Below, piece by piece: positions 18,134-26,905 of a DNA stretch of 64,000 nucleotides. The stretch is from Lachnospiraceae bacterium. GTDB lineage: Bacteria > Bacillota > Clostridia > Lachnospirales > Lachnospiraceae. Location of the stretch: positions 1 to 64,000 of the forward strand of contig JAAVZI010000081.1 in NCBI GenBank assembly GCA_022791575.1, in the 5' to 3' direction. Both the position numbers and the translations under genes were made by a program. The notes below the pieces were generated by a model. The model was not told the DNA's origin. It did no database searches and was given only the letters and a program-made list of their open reading frames with translations. Position 1 is the stretch's first letter. Every line of letters begins with the position of its first letter.

Positions 18134-19063
18134 CTATGCTATTTTCTCTATCGTTACCTGCTCATACAGCTTTTTCTGGTCTTCTTCACGAAAACTCCCT
18201 GTTGCCATCGTCAAAGCGTTGGCCGCTGACACAGACACTGCATACTTCAGACATTCTTCGATGGAATATTTTCTTGCCATGCCAACTGCAAACGCTGCCA
18301 CCATGGAATCTCCGCAGCCTACGGTATTGACCGGCGTTATCTTCGGCGGCTGTCCATGATAAACCGCCTCTTCTGTTATTACCAATGCTCCGTCACCACC
18401 AAGGGATATTACCACATATTCCATTCCCATGGCCTGCAGTTTCTTACCGCTCTCGATTAATTCCTGGTGGTTGGAAATATTTACATTCAACAGGGCGGCA
18501 ATTTCGTCGCTATTGGGCTTAATCATAGTCGGCCTGGCTTTTATACCTTCCTCTAATAAAGCACCACTGGTATCCAGAATTACCTGTCTGCCCTTTGCTT
18601 TAATCTTCTCAATCATAGAAGCATAAATTGTTGGTTCCACACCTTTGGGAACACTTCCAGAAATCGTAATGACATCACTTTTATCAATAATACCTTCAAA
18701 TTCCTCCAAAAAACGTGCTACTTCTTCCTCTGACACAACTGCGCCTGGCTCCAGAAATTCAGTGGAAGAGCCGTCTTCTGCTAAAATATTAATACAACAC
18801 CTGCTTTCGCCTGCAATATGCACAAACTCATTTTTTACCTGCTGCTCCTTTAAAAGCTGCTCTACATAGGCCCCGGTATGCCCTCCCACCAGGCCGGATG
18901 CCAGCACTTCTTCACCACATAATTTCACAACTTTTGCTACGTTCAATCCTTTACCGCCGGCCGTATTCGTGCATTTTTGCACACGCATAACCTCACCCTG
19001 CTTAAATTCACCAATTACATAAGCCTTATCAATTGCTACATTTAATGTTACTGTTGTTATCAT
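18134..19063 (-). CDS. PfkB-family sugar-phosphate kinase (1-phosphofructokinase / tagatose-6-phosphate kinase type)
   Basis: A 309-residue ribokinase-fold enzyme. Seen: NVAIDKAY at the N-terminus, GGKGLNVAK, the ISGSVPKG segment, KPNSDE, and the anion-hole/catalytic motif TVGCGDSMVAAF near residue 250. This set is typical of FruK/LacC enzymes, which phosphorylate a sugar phosphate to a bisphosphate. Next to a class II aldolase in one operon, it most plausibly supplies that aldolase with fructose- or tagatose-1,6-bisphosphate (inference). The ATG at 19063 follows GGGAG. Last gene of the operon, with a strong terminator after it. Confidence 0.85.
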   Translation of the reverse strand: MITTVTLNVAIDKAYVIGEFKQGEVMRVQKCTNTAGGKGLNVAKVVKLCGEEVLASGLVGGHTGAYVEQLLKEQQVKNEFVHIAGESRCCINILAEDGSSTEFLEPGAVVSEEEVARFLEEFEGIIDKSDVITISGSVPKGVEPTIYASMIEKIKAKGRQVILDTSGALLEEGIKARPTMIKPNSDEIAALLNVNISNHQELIESGKKLQAMGMEYVVISLGGDGALVITEEAVYHGQPPKITPVNTVGCGDSMVAAFAVGMARKYSIEECLKYAVSVSAANALTMATGSFREEDQKKLYEQVTIEKIA

Positions 19064-19125
19064 AGATTTTTCTCCCAATGCAACAAACGGACATGCAGGC
19101 ATGTCCATTTGTCATCAATTCTTAT

Positions 19126-20175
19126 TTATTTTTTCGTGTAACCATTCCAGCCTGGAATCTCACCATTCAGATCCCAAAGGTCTTCCCAGTCACCAGCACC
19201 TTCCCATAAGAACACCTGTCCTTTAATCAGACGGCAGTTCTTATCTATAGTCTTTAATACATCCAGCTCCTCCTGTGTCAACGGATCTTCAAAACTGCAG
19301 CGCAGATTGCTCATATATTCATTTCTATGAATGGAGAACGGAATCGGAGAGTGGCCTCTCTGAACAGCCCATTTCAGACAAATGACTGCTGGATGCACTC
19401 CATGTGCTTCTGCAATCTTTCTTACTTCCGGCAGCTCAATATCTGCTACGTCATCTTCTGTCTTATCTCTGTCTGGTCTCGTTGGTGAACCAATCGGACA
19501 GAATCCAATAATTTCAATGCCGTTCTTCTTACAGAAATCATATAATTCCGGCTGCTGGAAGCATGGATGCAGTTCCATCTCGTTCACTGCCGGTTTGATT
19601 CTGCAGTCTCTTAATATCAACTCTAATTTAGGAATCGTAACATTAGATACACCGATATGTTTTACCAATCCCATATCTACGAGACGCTCCATCTGCCTCC
19701 AAAAGGCCATAAACTCTTCATGTATGTATGGTCTGGAATCTGGATTTCTGGTATCTCCATCACACCCCGGCGGATGATAATTCGGAAATGGCCAATGGGC
19801 AAAATATAAATCCAGATAATCCAACTTTAAATCCTTCAATGTCTTAGCGCAGGACAATAATACATCTCCCTGTCCGTGCATATCATTCCATACTTTGGAA
19901 GTAACAAACAGCTCTTCTCTCTTAATGCCTGCCTGCATGGCATGTTCCAAAGCCACGCCAATTAAATCTTCATTGCCATAACAGGAAGCACAGTCTACCA
20001 GACGATAACCGGACTTCACCGCATCTTCTACTGCATTGGCAATATCTTCTGCCGTAAAACGATCTGAGCCAAAGGTACCAATACCAAGTCCTGGCATTTT
20101 TGCACCTGTATAAAGGGTTCTCTGAGGAACCTGCGCAGGATTTACTGCGTCATTGGGAATTGTATGTTCTGACAT
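19126..20175 (-). CDS. Aldo/keto reductase
   Basis: 349 residues. NAD(P)H-dependent reductase of the AKR superfamily with the catalytic tetrad in sight: Asp and Tyr in VDCASCYGNE, Lys in TSKVWN, His in YFAHWPF. The N-terminus GIGTFGSDRF and C-terminal barrel are complete. AGAGG precedes the ATG. Third enzyme-coding partner of the carbohydrate operon; the sugar or polyol it acts on cannot be read from the sequence. A C-terminal tryptophan-rich end (WEGAGDWEDLWDLNG) is longer than in most AKRs and may shape the substrate pocket (inference). Confidence 0.9.
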   Translation of the reverse strand: MSEHTIPNDAVNPAQVPQRTLYTGAKMPGLGIGTFGSDRFTAEDIANAVEDAVKSGYRLVDCASCYGNEDLIGVALEHAMQAGIKREELFVTSKVWNDMHGQGDVLLSCAKTLKDLKLDYLDLYFAHWPFPNYHPPGCDGDTRNPDSRPYIHEEFMAFWRQMERLVDMGLVKHIGVSNVTIPKLELILRDCRIKPAVNEMELHPCFQQPELYDFCKKNGIEIIGFCPIGSPTRPDRDKTEDDVADIELPEVRKIAEAHGVHPAVICLKWAVQRGHSPIPFSIHRNEYMSNLRCSFEDPLTQEELDVLKTIDKNCRLIKGQVFLWEGAGDWEDLWDLNGEIPGWNGYTKK

Positions 20176-20260
20176 AGCATAACCTCTTTTCTATTAGTCT
20201 ATCATTATTGTACTATATTTTTCCAATTCTGTCATTCAATATTTTACTAATTTGTTATAA

Positions 20261-21310
20261 TTATTTTTCACTATCAATCAAAATCTTACCCTTAACTGTA
20301 CCTGGAACTTTATACATTTCAAATGCACTGGCAATTTCACTCAGAGGAATCTTCTTAAAAATCAGGGATTCATCGAATTTCAGCTGCCCAGTCTTAAAAT
20401 AATAAGCAGTTAAATCCCATTCCTTTCCAGGAAACGGCGCACTATAGGACATCCAAGAACCCGTGAGCATAAATTCCTTCCGGTTCATATTCTCCCATTG
20501 TTCCACAGTAAAGCTCAGTTCCTTCGTTGGTGTTCCAATAAAGCATACCCCGGCCTTATTAGCTGCAACCTCAAATGCAATATGCATAGTTGTTGTATTA
20601 CCAGCTGTCTCATAGACAAATCCATATCCTCTGCCGTCTGTAAGCTCCATGGCTTTCTCCATAAAGTCTTCTTCCAATGTATTTACTACCGCATCGGCTC
20701 CCAGCTTAAGAGCCAGATCCATACGCTCCTTGCTGATATCGAATACAACAACCTTCTTAGCCCCGAAAATCTTAGCCCACTGCATGGTAAATAATCCAAT
20801 GGTGCCGCCTCCTAAGATTGCAACACATTCGCCGCCCCTATAATCCACACGGTTCAGGCCATGCAGAGCAACCGTAGACGGCTCAAAAAACGCTCCCTGC
20901 TCAAAGCTTACTTCATCCTCGAATTTTACAGCGTTCCGTTCTGGGACAACCACATATTCTGCAAAACTTCCAAATTCTCTGGAACCAATAAAGCTGTAAT
21001 GCTTACAGAGAGAATAATTCCCCTTCTGGCAATCCTCACATTGCAAACATGGCACCAGCGGCACACCGGAAACCCGGTCTCCTTTTTGCAAAGTAGTTAC
21101 TCCTTCTCCCACCTCTTCAATAGTTCCTGAAAATTCATGTCCTAGTACATTGGGGAAATAATGACACGCATCTCCATTGACTCTTGGAATATCCGAGCCG
21201 CAGATTCCGGTATATTTCACCTTGATTAAGACCTGTCCAGCCTTAGGTGAGGGCTTCTCGATATCCTCATAACGAATATCCTCTCTTGCATGAACAACTC
21301 CTGCTTTCAT
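20261..21310 (-). CDS. Zinc-dependent alcohol dehydrogenase (polyol-phosphate dehydrogenase-like)
   Basis: 349-residue medium-chain dehydrogenase. Catalytic zinc ligands in CGSD and GHEF; four structural-zinc cysteines in CLQCEDCQKGNYSLC; the nucleotide site AILGGGTIGLF with downstream Asp (VVFDIS) that favours NAD. Closest in appearance to galactitol-1-phosphate 5-dehydrogenase (GatD) and sorbitol dehydrogenases. With an FGGY kinase and an aldolase beside it, oxidation of a polyol or polyol phosphate is the likely step (inference). Confidence 0.88.
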   Translation of the reverse strand: MKAGVVHAREDIRYEDIEKPSPKAGQVLIKVKYTGICGSDIPRVNGDACHYFPNVLGHEFSGTIEEVGEGVTTLQKGDRVSGVPLVPCLQCEDCQKGNYSLCKHYSFIGSREFGSFAEYVVVPERNAVKFEDEVSFEQGAFFEPSTVALHGLNRVDYRGGECVAILGGGTIGLFTMQWAKIFGAKKVVVFDISKERMDLALKLGADAVVNTLEEDFMEKAMELTDGRGYGFVYETAGNTTTMHIAFEVAANKAGVCFIGTPTKELSFTVEQWENMNRKEFMLTGSWMSYSAPFPGKEWDLTAYYFKTGQLKFDESLIFKKIPLSEIASAFEMYKVPGTVKGKILIDSEK

Positions 21311-21382
21311 GTTATCTCTTCCTTCCTTTTGTTTGTCATGACTAACTAATGTTCCGCTTTCATCAGAACTCTTTTACCTGCT

Positions 21383-22867
21383 TTAGAATTTCATGGAAAA
21401 TGTATCTTTCAAAGTTTCATATAAATGCAGATACTGCTTCATACATTTTTTATATTGCTCATGATTATCCATATCCGGCTTCTGAATACGGGTAATTACA
21501 ATGGTTTCTTTCACAGCCTCCTCAAACGTTTGATAGACTCCAACTCCAACTCCTGCCAGAATTGCTGCCCCCAGCGTCGTAGCTGTGTCAGAAGTCGGCA
21601 CCTTGATGGTTTTACCCGTTACATCTGCCTTAATCTGCGTCCACAGCAGGCTATTAGAAGCTCCGCCCATAGAAACCAGTTCATCAACCTCCACGCCAGT
21701 CTCTCTTGCTGTACGCAGGTTATGTTCCAGGGAAAATGCCACGCTTTCCAATGCTGCCCGAACCATATGACCCTTCGTTTTATCAAAACCAAGTCCATAG
21801 AACACAGCCTTGGCGTCTGGATTCCAGATTGGAGAACGCTCTCCTGCCATATAAGGCAAAAATACCACTCCATCGGAACCAGGGTTCACTTTTTCAGCCA
21901 ATGCAGTTAGTTCATCAAAGGACTGGTTTTCTCCCAATTCCTGTTTAAACCAGCGAAGCACACCTCCACCGCCTACGGTTCCACCCTGAAGCAGCCAGCA
22001 ATCCGGTACAACATGAGGACTCAGAATCAGCTTTGGATGCGACAGTGCCCGATCCACACAAATACTCATTCCTCCGGCCTGTCCTCCCTGTTCCTGCGTC
22101 TGACCAGGCAGATATACTCCGGCACCCAGCGTCCCGCAGGCTGCATCCAGACCTCCAGCTACAACTTTAGTACCTACAGCCAATCCCGTCTGGAGTGCTG
22201 CTTCTTTCGTCACTTCCCCTATAACCTCATGACATGGTACAATTGACGGTACTTTATCTATGGAAAGCCCTAACCGTTCTGCCAGTTCTTCCTTATATGT
22301 ACAACTCTCCATATCAAAGAAATGAATTCCATAACCCTGCGATACATCCTGAGTCATCACTCCAGTTAGCTTCATAGCAATAAAGCTGTTGCTCTGCAGG
22401 AATTTATCCGTCTTTTCATATAACTCTGGCATTGTCTCCTTAAACCAGAGAATCTTCGGTGTCGTATACGATGGCTCAAATCCATTGCCTGCCACCTGAA
22501 ATATCGTATCAAACCCAATCTCCTCTACAACCTTCTGACATAGTTCCCTAGCGCGGGTATCCATCCAAATCGGTGTATTATGGAGGCAGTTTCCCTTACT
22601 GTCCACTGGAATTGCTGACCAGCTCTGTCCATCAATTCCAATCCCTGCAATTTCCTCTGGCTGGATTCCTGACTGCGACAATACCTCTTGAATCCCATTA
22701 CAGATTGCTTTCCACCATTCCTCTGGATTTTGTTCGACCCAGCCTGGATTGGGATAATAAAGTGCATATGGCTGGTTTGACTGTGCTAATACTCTGCCTG
22801 TTCGTTCGAATACAGCAACCTTACAGGCTGATGTTCCAATATCAATACCTAATAGCAAATTTCCCAT
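21383..22867 (-). CDS. FGGY-family carbohydrate kinase (xylulokinase-like)
   Basis: 494 residues, ATP-dependent sugar kinase of the ASKHA fold. Seen: DIGTSACKVAVF phosphate-1 loop, IGIDGQSWS, TPIWMDTRA, the GGLDAACGTLG region and SMGGASNSLLW near the C-terminus. Strong resemblance to XylB, though FGGY kinases vary widely in substrate (xylulose, ribulose, erythritol, tagatose and others). Starts 11 bases after the aldolase gene, so the two are cotranscribed. Confidence 0.88.
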   Translation of the reverse strand: MGNLLLGIDIGTSACKVAVFERTGRVLAQSNQPYALYYPNPGWVEQNPEEWWKAICNGIQEVLSQSGIQPEEIAGIGIDGQSWSAIPVDSKGNCLHNTPIWMDTRARELCQKVVEEIGFDTIFQVAGNGFEPSYTTPKILWFKETMPELYEKTDKFLQSNSFIAMKLTGVMTQDVSQGYGIHFFDMESCTYKEELAERLGLSIDKVPSIVPCHEVIGEVTKEAALQTGLAVGTKVVAGGLDAACGTLGAGVYLPGQTQEQGGQAGGMSICVDRALSHPKLILSPHVVPDCWLLQGGTVGGGGVLRWFKQELGENQSFDELTALAEKVNPGSDGVVFLPYMAGERSPIWNPDAKAVFYGLGFDKTKGHMVRAALESVAFSLEHNLRTARETGVEVDELVSMGGASNSLLWTQIKADVTGKTIKVPTSDTATTLGAAILAGVGVGVYQTFEEAVKETIVITRIQKPDMDNHEQYKKCMKQYLHLYETLKDTFSMKF

Positions 22868-22878
22868 ATATTTATCCT

Positions 22879-23733
22879 CTATCTAGCCGCCTTTCCATCC
22901 GATCCACATACCTTCATACGGTTCATAACAAGCTGTTTTACATTTTCCCTTCCAACAGCACCATATTTCTTAGGATCAATTGTATCTGGAGCCTCTGCCA
23001 GCAGCTTCTTCACACCATCGGTATAAGCAATTCTTAATTCTGTTGCAAAGTTCACTTTGCAGATTCCACGCTTAATACTATCCATCACCGCCTCATCGGA
23101 AAGGCCAGAAGCACCATGAAGTACTAACGGAATATCAACCACTTTGCGGATTTCACTTAGGCGGTCTAAATCCAGTTTTGGCTCTCCCACATAGACTCCA
23201 TGAGCCGTTCCGATAGCAACTGCCAACGAACTGACGCCTGTACGTTCTACAAATTCTTTTGCTTCTGAAGGCACAGTATAACCGCCGTCACCGCCATCCA
23301 AATCATCTTCTTTGCCGCCAACCTTGCCCAATTCGGCTTCTACCGGCACATCAGATGGTGCACAGGCATCGACAACTCTCTTGCTGACTGCAATATTCTC
23401 TTCAAACACACTGTGGGAACCATCGATCATAATAGAAGTATACCCTGTCCTCAAAGCCTGCATAGCCAGTTCAAAACTGCTGCCATGATCCAAATGTATC
23501 GCAACCGGAACTTCTGCCCTCTCAGCTGCTGCTTTGACATTGGCGTAATAATAATCAAGACCTGCATATTTCACAGTAGACGGAGTGGTCTGCATGATAA
23601 CCGGAGACTGCAGCTCCTCTGCTGCTGCAAGAACCGCCTGTACCATCTCCATATTCTCCACATTAAAAGCTCCCACGGCATAACCGCCTTTCTGAGCATT
23701 CAATAACATTTCTTTTGTTGTCACTAATGGCAT
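22879..23733 (-). CDS. Class II fructose/tagatose-bisphosphate aldolase (GatY/KbaY/FbaA type)
   Basis: 284-residue zinc aldolase splitting a ketose 1,6-bisphosphate into dihydroxyacetone phosphate and glyceraldehyde 3-phosphate. Metal and catalytic residues are visible: HLDHGSS, the Asp/Glu stretch VEAELGKVGG, AIGTAHGVY, and LHGASG; a glycine loop with DGGDGGYT lies between. The ATG at 23733 is preferred, with AGGAG seven bases before it. First gene of the five-gene operon, with a promoter at 23789-23817. Confidence 0.92.
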   Translation of the reverse strand: MPLVTTKEMLLNAQKGGYAVGAFNVENMEMVQAVLAAAEELQSPVIMQTTPSTVKYAGLDYYYANVKAAAERAEVPVAIHLDHGSSFELAMQALRTGYTSIMIDGSHSVFEENIAVSKRVVDACAPSDVPVEAELGKVGGKEDDLDGGDGGYTVPSEAKEFVERTGVSSLAVAIGTAHGVYVGEPKLDLDRLSEIRKVVDIPLVLHGASGLSDEAVMDSIKRGICKVNFATELRIAYTDGVKKLLAEAPDTIDPKKYGAVGRENVKQLVMNRMKVCGSDGKAAR

Positions 23734-23788
23734 AATCATTCTCCTTTTTATAATCTAATATCCTGCTGAAACATATATTTCTACATTA

Positions 23789-23817
23789 ATCTTATCTCTT
23801 ACTATACAAAAAGTCAA
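23789..23817 (-). promoter_or_regulatory. Sigma-A-type promoter of the carbohydrate operon
   Basis: On the minus strand TTGACT, exactly 17 bases, TAAGAT, about 55 bases before the aldolase start. No operator palindrome or cre site was evident beside it. Confidence 0.6.
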
Positions 23818-23867
23818 TGGAATTTTCATTTTATTCCTCTGATTTTCCTGATAATTTTATAGCTGCA

Positions 23868-23897
23868 GAAAGCCGCTCCCTTTGGGGAACGGCTTTC
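23868..23897 (-). terminator. Hairpin after the LamG-like surface protein gene
   Basis: GAAAGCCG/CGGCTTTC stem, with CTCCC/GGGGA pairing inside, 27 bases beyond the stop codon. No clean T-run follows on the minus strand, so it could also be a processing or protective hairpin. Confidence 0.55.
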
Positions 23898-23923
23898 TTC
23901 CAATGGCACTTATTATAATCTAA

Positions 23924-26743
23924 TTATTCTTCCTCTGTCTTTTTCTTCTTAGATACTACGATAATTGCCGCTGCTGAAACTGCAAGAACTATTACTGGAA
24001 GTACAACGTTTGCTGCATCACCAGTCTTACCTGAGTATGCATTTTTAGGTGCTACGGTACTTTCATCATCCGTAGACATATTCTTTACAGCTACTGCAAA
24101 TTTACCCAAGTGGTCTACACCCTCAATTGTAATGGTCTTTCCGTCCGCTGAAAGAGTAGCAGCATATTCTTTACCATTCTCATCTACAACTACAAGTGCG
24201 CCTGTGTCATATCCTTCTGGAACATTAAATGTCAATTTGAACGTTCCCTTTGGAGTAACTTCTGCACCTTCTGCTGTAATACTATAAAGAGTGAAATCTG
24301 TTACTTCAAAATCCTGTATTTTATCAAATACACTCTTAAAGGCTTCATATTCACTAGCTGAAGCAGTCTTTCCAAGTGTAGCAAATTTAAGTATCGTATT
24401 TTCAGGAAATACATCTGCTCCTGCTTCAAGTTTGATACCTGCTCCGCCTATATTTACCTTACCATCCTCGCCTACTTGAACAGTTCCTGTACCAGTACTA
24501 TCTTGACCAGGATCTTGACTAGCCGGTGCTGTTGGAACCGGAGTTTCCTCTGGCTCTTCTGTTGGTGGCTCTGTCGGAGGCATTGTAGGTACTAAAGGCT
24601 CTCCATTCCAAACACGCTCTACCTGTGCATCGGTCAAAGCTGCTCCATAGTAAGTAATATCATCATAAAAAGCTTCCCATGTCATCTCATATGAACTGGT
24701 ATCAGCTATTTTATACATAAAGCCAAGATATGCACTTGTTGTTGGATCTGTCAGGAATGTCATTAAAGGAGTGGCACCCTGATTGTTTGATGCTCTATGG
24801 AATGGTGCATAACCATCATAAACCATTGTATAATATCCATCATAAAATCTAGGATTTGCAAAGTTAGGTCTATAATACTTATCATCAGGTGCTGCCAGAT
24901 TATTGCTTAATGGCTGTCCATCATAATACATTTTAATTCCAGCATTTGTAAATACTGCTGTAACCATATGCCATTCTGTCATATTGGCTAATCTTTCGTC
25001 ATATTCCTTCTTCTTAGCTACTGCATCCTCATCATATAAGAAATCCTCAATGTTACCATTAGAGTCTGTCTTATTATTAACATGTGTATTCTTTGTTGTG
25101 CTGAAAGTAAAGTCATTCTTTAAGCTTTCATAAGTCTGTGTTGTATAACCTTCACTAAACTTCGCATCCATGTCTGTTTTAGTATAAAGAATTGTCTGAG
25201 ATTCCTTCCCCTGAAGAGGTCCCTGAATCTTATCATGATTCTTAGGTTTTGGAGTATCAATAAAGGAAAGAGAAATTGTCGGATTCACACTGCCTGTTCT
25301 GTCATTATAAGTTTCTCTTACCCAATAATTAACAGTTGCACCAGTTAAATCTTTACCTGCAAATGGATTCTTACTTAAAATACCTGCTGCTGGTCTGCTG
25401 GAACGTCCATCAGATAATTTCAATACATTACCCTTTACCGGATCACTCACAACTTCAGGAGCTGTATTATCTTCAACTTCTACTCCATTGATAACAGTTC
25501 CATTTACTGTACCTGTCATACCATCTTCAAAATCAAACTTCTCTAATACGACAGGCTCTACCTCTGTCTTCTTAGCTTTGTCTGCATTGGTATACAGCTC
25601 AGCCGCCTCACTGGCAGTAATCGCTTGATCATAGAATGAAACATCATCCAGGCTGGCACCTTTAGATACTTCACGTCCGTTTTCATCATAACTAAGTCCT
25701 CTCTTAGTTCCGATGTTCTGACCTACTGCTTCCGCTGCCGTACTATAGTTACCACCGAAAAACAGCCCTGTATCACTGTCTGCCAATGCTGCCATTAAGC
25801 CGCCTAGCTGCTCTGCATCACTATAATTAGATTTCTGTTCGCCATTAACATAAATCACAACTTCGCTGTCTGTCATAGATACAGTAACAAACGCCCACTC
25901 ATTTGGTGTTCCCAGAATGGAACCATCACCAGTAGAAACTGCGCTCTTGCTGGCATCCGCATTTACATAATGGAAATCATTATTAGCAGAAATCTGAATT
26001 GACAATTTAGCTTCTCTTTCTTTTTCTGCTGCCTTTGCCTCATGATTTTTATTGGTATTAACCTTGCGGTCATTCTCCATCTTCTTACCAAAAACTACCA
26101 AACTGCTGTTCAGACCTTTGCTCTTATCTGCAGTATCTGCTGGCACTTTCACCCAATAAGAAATAGCAGCACCATCTTTTAAATCTTTACCTTTAAAAGG
26201 ATTTTCTGCCTTCACCTGGCTCTCTGCAATGGTTGCTTCCTGCAGAAGTGTACCAATTGGATTGGCAGCATCTACCTTGCTATTCTCAGAAAGCTTCTTT
26301 ACTTTGAACTCTTCAATAGGAACCGTATCATCAAATACCAATACATTTCCCATATCAGCATCAACACCGATTACAGGCTGGTTTCCAACAACGTTATATT
26401 TATATGCGTCATCTTCAACAAATGGTTTGTCTGTTACATCATATACAACTGATTTTCCATCGTATATGAATTCTTTCTCATTTACACCCTGCATTTTCTC
26501 TTTAAAGATTACTACATCTTCCGATTTTACCACGGTTAAGCCATGAGCTTCTTTCTCACCGGCAAAACCTTTTTCGAAAGTAAACGTATCAAAAGCCTGA
26601 GGACCGGCTTCTTCAGCTTCTGCTTTAGAAGACTTGGAAGAGAAATACGCTGTAGTAGGTATCGCCAGCGTAAGTGTCATTGCCGCTGCCACGATCGCTT
26701 TTGCGCGCTTCGCATTATGCGGATTCGCCTTAATTTTCTTCAT
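23924..26743 (-). CDS. Surface-anchored protein with two LamG/concanavalin-like domains
   Basis: 939 residues. A signal sequence with a long basic start (about 1-42) leads into two related lectin-like modules (about 48-390 and 400-720), each opening with an F-x-F-E-x-G motif (TFTFEKGF, KFDFEDGM) and closing with a helix-like DVSFYDQAITASEA / DITYYGAALTDAQV segment, as in LamG-type folds. A Pro/Thr/Glu linker, a small beta domain (about 775-895), then SGKTGD, a hydrophobic helix and KKKK: a C-terminal anchor resembling sortase signals, though not LPxTG. No catalytic motif seen; probably an adhesin or glycan-binding protein. Promoter at 26817-26845. Confidence 0.8.
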   Translation of the reverse strand: MKKIKANPHNAKRAKAIVAAAMTLTLAIPTTAYFSSKSSKAEAEEAGPQAFDTFTFEKGFAGEKEAHGLTVVKSEDVVIFKEKMQGVNEKEFIYDGKSVVYDVTDKPFVEDDAYKYNVVGNQPVIGVDADMGNVLVFDDTVPIEEFKVKKLSENSKVDAANPIGTLLQEATIAESQVKAENPFKGKDLKDGAAISYWVKVPADTADKSKGLNSSLVVFGKKMENDRKVNTNKNHEAKAAEKEREAKLSIQISANNDFHYVNADASKSAVSTGDGSILGTPNEWAFVTVSMTDSEVVIYVNGEQKSNYSDAEQLGGLMAALADSDTGLFFGGNYSTAAEAVGQNIGTKRGLSYDENGREVSKGASLDDVSFYDQAITASEAAELYTNADKAKKTEVEPVVLEKFDFEDGMTGTVNGTVINGVEVEDNTAPEVVSDPVKGNVLKLSDGRSSRPAAGILSKNPFAGKDLTGATVNYWVRETYNDRTGSVNPTISLSFIDTPKPKNHDKIQGPLQGKESQTILYTKTDMDAKFSEGYTTQTYESLKNDFTFSTTKNTHVNNKTDSNGNIEDFLYDEDAVAKKKEYDERLANMTEWHMVTAVFTNAGIKMYYDGQPLSNNLAAPDDKYYRPNFANPRFYDGYYTMVYDGYAPFHRASNNQGATPLMTFLTDPTTSAYLGFMYKIADTSSYEMTWEAFYDDITYYGAALTDAQVERVWNGEPLVPTMPPTEPPTEEPEETPVPTAPASQDPGQDSTGTGTVQVGEDGKVNIGGAGIKLEAGADVFPENTILKFATLGKTASASEYEAFKSVFDKIQDFEVTDFTLYSITAEGAEVTPKGTFKLTFNVPEGYDTGALVVVDENGKEYAATLSADGKTITIEGVDHLGKFAVAVKNMSTDDESTVAPKNAYSGKTGDAANVVLPVIVLAVSAAAIIVVSKKKKTEEE

Positions 26744-26816
26744 AACATTACATCCTTTCTCAAGATATTATTTTCATACAACAATTACAAACCTCGTGCC
26801 ATTAGGTTCTAGTCTA

Positions 26817-26845
26817 AGTTTACTAAAATTTTTGAAAAAAATCAA
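26817..26845 (-). promoter_or_regulatory. Sigma-A-type promoter of the LamG-like protein gene
   Basis: Minus strand TTGATT, 17 bases, TAAACT, about 75 bases before the ATG at 26743, which has AGAAAGGATG upstream. Confidence 0.5.
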
Positions 26846-26905
26846 GAGATTTCTTTGAAAATTTTCATCTTATTTAATATTTCTTAATTAATATTTCTAA
26901 ATATC

